DNA from: Candidatus Bathyarchaeota archaeon
GTDB taxonomy: Archaea > Thermoproteota > Bathyarchaeia > 40CM-2-53-6
NCBI GenBank assembly: GCA_005888755.1
Contig: VBBQ01000034.1
Coordinates: forward strand, 1-60,632
Reading direction: 5' to 3'
Length of the DNA: 60,632 nucleotides
The translations under genes and the position numbers were made by a program. Shown here piece after piece: positions 58,048-60,632 of this stretch. The notes beneath the pieces were generated by a model. That model saw only the letters and a list, made by a program, of their open reading frames with translations, made no database searches and had not been told where the DNA came from. Positions within the stretch are counted from its first letter, which is position 1, and the number at the start of each line of letters is the position of its first letter.

Positions 58048-60141
58048 TTGCAACCATCCACTGGGATGGATGAGCCGACTAAAGAAAGGAGTAAGAATTC
58101 TCGGAGGATTCGCAACCACAGGGACTCGTCTAGACTCCACAGGAACGAGATCAGATCCCTTACCATCGTGACTGTGTTGCTCATCGCATCTTCACTGACG
58201 GTCCTTTCAGGATATGCAATCCCGAATGCAAACGCTTGCGCTCCGGTCCCCGCAAGCTCCCAATCCGTCCCAAATTGCTGTGGTGCGCCTAGCACCACTG
58301 ACACGGTTGTTGAAACTGTGCAACAGTGGACTCCCGAAGTTGTCGCGAACTCGCCCTACCTAGGACAAGTCCAAGCTTCCAGCGGTGGAACCACAGGGCT
58401 AAGCTATTCGGTTGGGATTGTCCCACTGGGAACAGCGTCTACCAGCTCAACGACGACCGTCCACATCATCAACGTGGCAAACGGCGAGGCAACAGGCTGG
58501 TTCAAATTAGCCACATGGGAGAGACACAACTGGGTGAGGGACACGTGCGCAGGAAGTGTCAGCGGCATGTACTCTAAGGTGGCAAGCTGGGGCCTGGCCG
58601 AAATTACCCACAGCTATGCCCAGCCAGGTACCACAGCAGACAGTAATCTCCCCGCACAATTTTCGCAAAGCGGTTACCAGTCAATCCAGTTTGATATGAG
58701 GTTCGAACCGGGGTCGAATACTGTTTACACACAGGACACGACGTGCTCTTCTCCAGGCCAGTCAATTGCAGCGTCTGGGACGCTTAGTAATTCAGTCTAT
58801 GTTTTCCTGTCGGTGTCGGTTACTATTGGCGTGGTCTCCCTCGAGGTCGGGCAGTTCTCGTTATCTTATCAGAGCAGCTCACAGTACGACTACGTGTACA
58901 CCTTCAATCAAGGCGCTTGGCAATGGCACTACCTCGGAGGGACTAGCTACCTCAGGGCTTTCAGCTACCTCGGTGGCGGAGCGTGCTCAGATTTCGGAGT
59001 ATCAGCTAATCCCACTTCTCTATCTATTCCTCAAGGAGGGTCAGGAACATCCACCATCACCGTAAACAGTGTCAACGGATTCACCGGTACGGTAATGCTT
59101 TCTGCCGCACAATCTCCCTCAAGCAACAATCTCAACGCTTGTTTCCATGGCCAAACTTGCACCAGCTCTACAGACTCGATCAATGTTAACCTAGCACCCG
59201 GCGGAACGACTTCGGTGCCTCTAACGGTTAGTGTCAGTTGCGGTTCTGCACCTCCTGGGTCGTACAGTGTGGCAGTCACAGGTGCATCTAGTAATCCTTC
59301 GATGTCACACTCGATTACTATACCCGTCACGGTTAATGGGCCTGTGTGCGACTTCGCAGTCTCTGCGAGTCCGAGTTCTGTGTCTATTCAGCAGGGCTAT
59401 AGCGCTGTTTCCCAGATCACCGTTACCAGTGTTAACGGGTTTGGTGGCACGGTGGCGCTTACCGCGACGCCGAGTGTTAGTGTGTGCGGTTTCACTGCTC
59501 TCTTCCCCGGTAATCTTTACGGTTGTAACGGACAAGGTTCAACAACTGTTTCGGTGGCATCGGGCGGTTCGACTTCTGTGCAGTTGAATATCGGGGTTTG
59601 CCTGAGCACTTCGCCTGGAGCATACAGTGTAAGCGTCTCGGGGGCAAGTGGCAGTCTTTCCCATGCCACCACCATAGCGGTGCAAGTTCTCTCTGGCCCT
59701 GGTTGTGATAGCGGAAGCGTGGAGGCTGGAACACTCATCAGCCTTGCGAACGGTACTCAAGTCCGAGTTGAGAATCTTCGGCCGGGCATGTTGCTTCTCT
59801 CCTACAACGTGACCACGAACAGATTTACAACCTCCACTATCACTGTGATGCAGACTGTTCCTACGGACGATAAGCTCGTGATCCACACGGAAGACGGTCC
59901 CGTCCTCGTGACAGACAACGCGACTATCCAGAAGCTATGGGTCAGACAGGCCAACGGCAACACTGGCTGGCTGTCGGTTACGCAACTGCGAGTCGGAGAC
60001 TATCTCTACAGGCCGCTGAAACAAGAATGGACTATGGTAGACCATTTAGATCTAACACTGGGCTCCTACACAATGTACGACATTTACACCACAGCCCCTG
60101 GAAACTATATCGCGAACGGCTACCTAGACCCCGTCAAATGA
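58048..60141 (+). CDS. Surface protein with Ig-like repeats and a C-terminal degenerate Hint domain
   Basis: A 697-residue exported protein (TTG start 58048; ATG 58066 is an alternative). LTIVTVLLIASSLTVLSGYA (residues 38-57) is a signal or anchor. Two homologous beta-sandwich repeats follow (about 313-431 and 434-548; motif DFxVSAxPxSxSIxQG). Residues about 553-697 look like a Hint (Hedgehog/intein) domain: SVEAGTLISLANG, VENLRPGMLLLSYN, TEDGPVLVTDNA, LSVTQLRVGDYLY and MYDIYTTAPGNYIANG. The block-B His and terminal His-Asn are missing, so splicing is unlikely. Eleven or more Cys suggest external disulfides. Confidence 0.83.
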   Translation: MQPSTGMDEPTKERSKNSRRIRNHRDSSRLHRNEIRSLTIVTVLLIASSLTVLSGYAIPNANACAPVPASSQSVPNCCGAPSTTDTVVETVQQWTPEVVANSPYLGQVQASSGGTTGLSYSVGIVPLGTASTSSTTTVHIINVANGEATGWFKLATWERHNWVRDTCAGSVSGMYSKVASWGLAEITHSYAQPGTTADSNLPAQFSQSGYQSIQFDMRFEPGSNTVYTQDTTCSSPGQSIAASGTLSNSVYVFLSVSVTIGVVSLEVGQFSLSYQSSSQYDYVYTFNQGAWQWHYLGGTSYLRAFSYLGGGACSDFGVSANPTSLSIPQGGSGTSTITVNSVNGFTGTVMLSAAQSPSSNNLNACFHGQTCTSSTDSINVNLAPGGTTSVPLTVSVSCGSAPPGSYSVAVTGASSNPSMSHSITIPVTVNGPVCDFAVSASPSSVSIQQGYSAVSQITVTSVNGFGGTVALTATPSVSVCGFTALFPGNLYGCNGQGSTTVSVASGGSTSVQLNIGVCLSTSPGAYSVSVSGASGSLSHATTIAVQVLSGPGCDSGSVEAGTLISLANGTQVRVENLRPGMLLLSYNVTTNRFTTSTITVMQTVPTDDKLVIHTEDGPVLVTDNATIQKLWVRQANGNTGWLSVTQLRVGDYLYRPLKQEWTMVDHLDLTLGSYTMYDIYTTAPGNYIANGYLDPVK

Positions 60142-60174
60142 GAGTGTTTTGGCAAAAAAACCGGTGATTTTGTA

Positions 60175-60190
60175 CTCTTTTTCATTTTCT
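60175..60190 (+). terminator. T-rich tract after the Hint-domain gene
   Basis: A run of T-rich sequence (CTCTTTTTCATTTTCT) begins about 35 nt after the stop at 60141. Archaeal termination needs only a U-tract, so this is a plausible 3' end for the preceding transcript. Confidence 0.4.
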
Positions 60191-60203
60191 CTGTGGGAAT
60201 CAT

Positions 60204-60632
60204 TTGAGATGGCGGAGGACCCTTGTCATATGGGTCGTGCTCACCACGCTCTTCAGCGTTTACAATCTGCTCCCGGTTGTTTCAGCGCCAACCATAGTGT
60301 CATCGACGTCCCAGGACCCAAAAGTCTTAATGTACAATTTCACGATGGATAAGCCCAGCTCGGTCCAGGACAACTTCACAGCGCAAGTCACTTTGACAAA
60401 TAACCCTAGCTTCTACAACGTTAGGGCCTTTATCGACAGCTGGTTTAACATTCAAAGCTATTCGGCCTTCGGTGAATACCAGCTAAACTACACTATCTAC
60501 ATTAATGGGGTTAACGCGTTTTCTTCCTACTTCGCGAACGTATGGGATCGCGGGAACTATGCGATAAATGGCGGAGGCCAGACGCCGGACCTTAGTGTCC
60601 AAGAGAACACAACTTACCTGCACACCTCAGTC
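60204..60632 (+). CDS. Secreted protein, N-terminal part (runs off the right edge)
   Basis: From TTG 60204 the frame is open to the window end (143 codons). It opens with a clear signal peptide (RWRRTLVIWVVLTTLFSVYN, then LLPVVSA) and continues into an extracellular beta-rich Asn/Thr/Tyr-rich part (NFTMDKPSSVQDNFTAQVTL), resembling CARDB-like or surface-layer accessory domains. It follows the Hint-domain protein in the same direction after a T-rich gap. The stop lies outside the window. Confidence 0.6.
   Translation, partial: MRWRRTLVIWVVLTTLFSVYNLLPVVSAPTIVSSTSQDPKVLMYNFTMDKPSSVQDNFTAQVTLTNNPSFYNVRAFIDSWFNIQSYSAFGEYQLNYTIYINGVNAFSSYFANVWDRGNYAINGGGQTPDLSVQENTTYLHTSV

Noticed and set aside
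57909-58304. A 131-codon minus-strand frame across the start of the Hint-domain gene
   Set aside because: It is antisense to the signal peptide and N-terminal region of a clear secreted protein; its own composition is not protein-like.
1-60632. CRISPR array, insertion sequence, prophage or integrase
   Set aside because: I saw no regularly spaced repeats, transposase, integrase or attachment-site pattern; the only recurrent element is the 49-nt pair.

Overview
This window reads as the chromosome of a TACK-type archaeon, most likely from the Nitrososphaeria (Thaumarchaeota) / Bathyarchaeia side of that group. The evidence is an archaeal S10-type ribosomal operon headed by a SPOUT RNA methyltransferase, eL38 and eS17, an archaeal histone, a group II chaperonin, aRF1, an Sm-like protein with a C-terminal domain, archaeosine tRNA-guanine transglycosylase, an archaeal-type methionine adenosyltransferase, RtcB with archease, and tRNAs broken by introns. 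The lineage call is an inference from gene content; no rRNA is present. Many genes start at TTG or GTG and have TATA-like boxes about 30-45 nt upstream.

Layout. 1-4409 (minus strand): SPOUT methyltransferase-L3-L4-L23-L2-S19, then a 276-nt gap before the next gene, which runs off the left edge. 4503-9968: sugar isomerase, RtcB ligase, archease, a tRNA-Ser(TGA) that needs three introns removed to fold, a tiny zinc finger, an enoyl-CoA hydratase and an HD hydrolase. 10023-18879: OB-fold SSB, TRAM protein, ValRS, CPBP protease, MAT, YchF/OLA1 GTPase, eL38, then eS17 - SerK-like kinase - ubiquitin-like sulfur carrier. 19001-33157: histone, thermosome, an intron-containing tRNA-Glu(CTC), AK6-like kinase, zinc ribbon, SmAP3, TgtA, PAC2, beta-CASP nuclease, presenilin-like protease, HAD, aRF1 and a MacB-like ABC exporter. 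This is the informational and RNA-processing core of the window.

33298-60632 is more accessory: UMP kinase, a winged-helix protein, an orphan type IV pilin-like protein, AlkD-like repair, a trypsin-like protease with a small companion, a ParA/membrane-protein pair, an MMPL exporter, several secreted or membrane proteins, a three-gene cassette ending in a possible Nitrosopumilus-type output domain, an ArsR-SRPBCC pair followed by a broken VOC gene, a bacterial-type 5'-3' exonuclease, a PQQ-type sugar dehydrogenase, a divergent RHH/zinc-protein pair, and a large surface protein ending in a degenerate Hint (intein-like) domain. A second secreted protein runs off the right edge.

The strongest unusual signals are: (1) two tRNA genes with introns only at non-canonical positions, one of them 95 nt from the archease gene and in the same block as RtcB; (2) a 49-nt element, conserved in sequence and hairpin, present in two distant intergenic regions; (3) a SerK-like kinase next to a diglycine-ended sulfur carrier, suggesting an O-phosphoserine/CysO-like cysteine route; (4) a Hint-like domain on a surface protein; (5) a standalone homologue of a protease N-terminal domain. 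I saw no CRISPR array, insertion sequence, integrase or rRNA.
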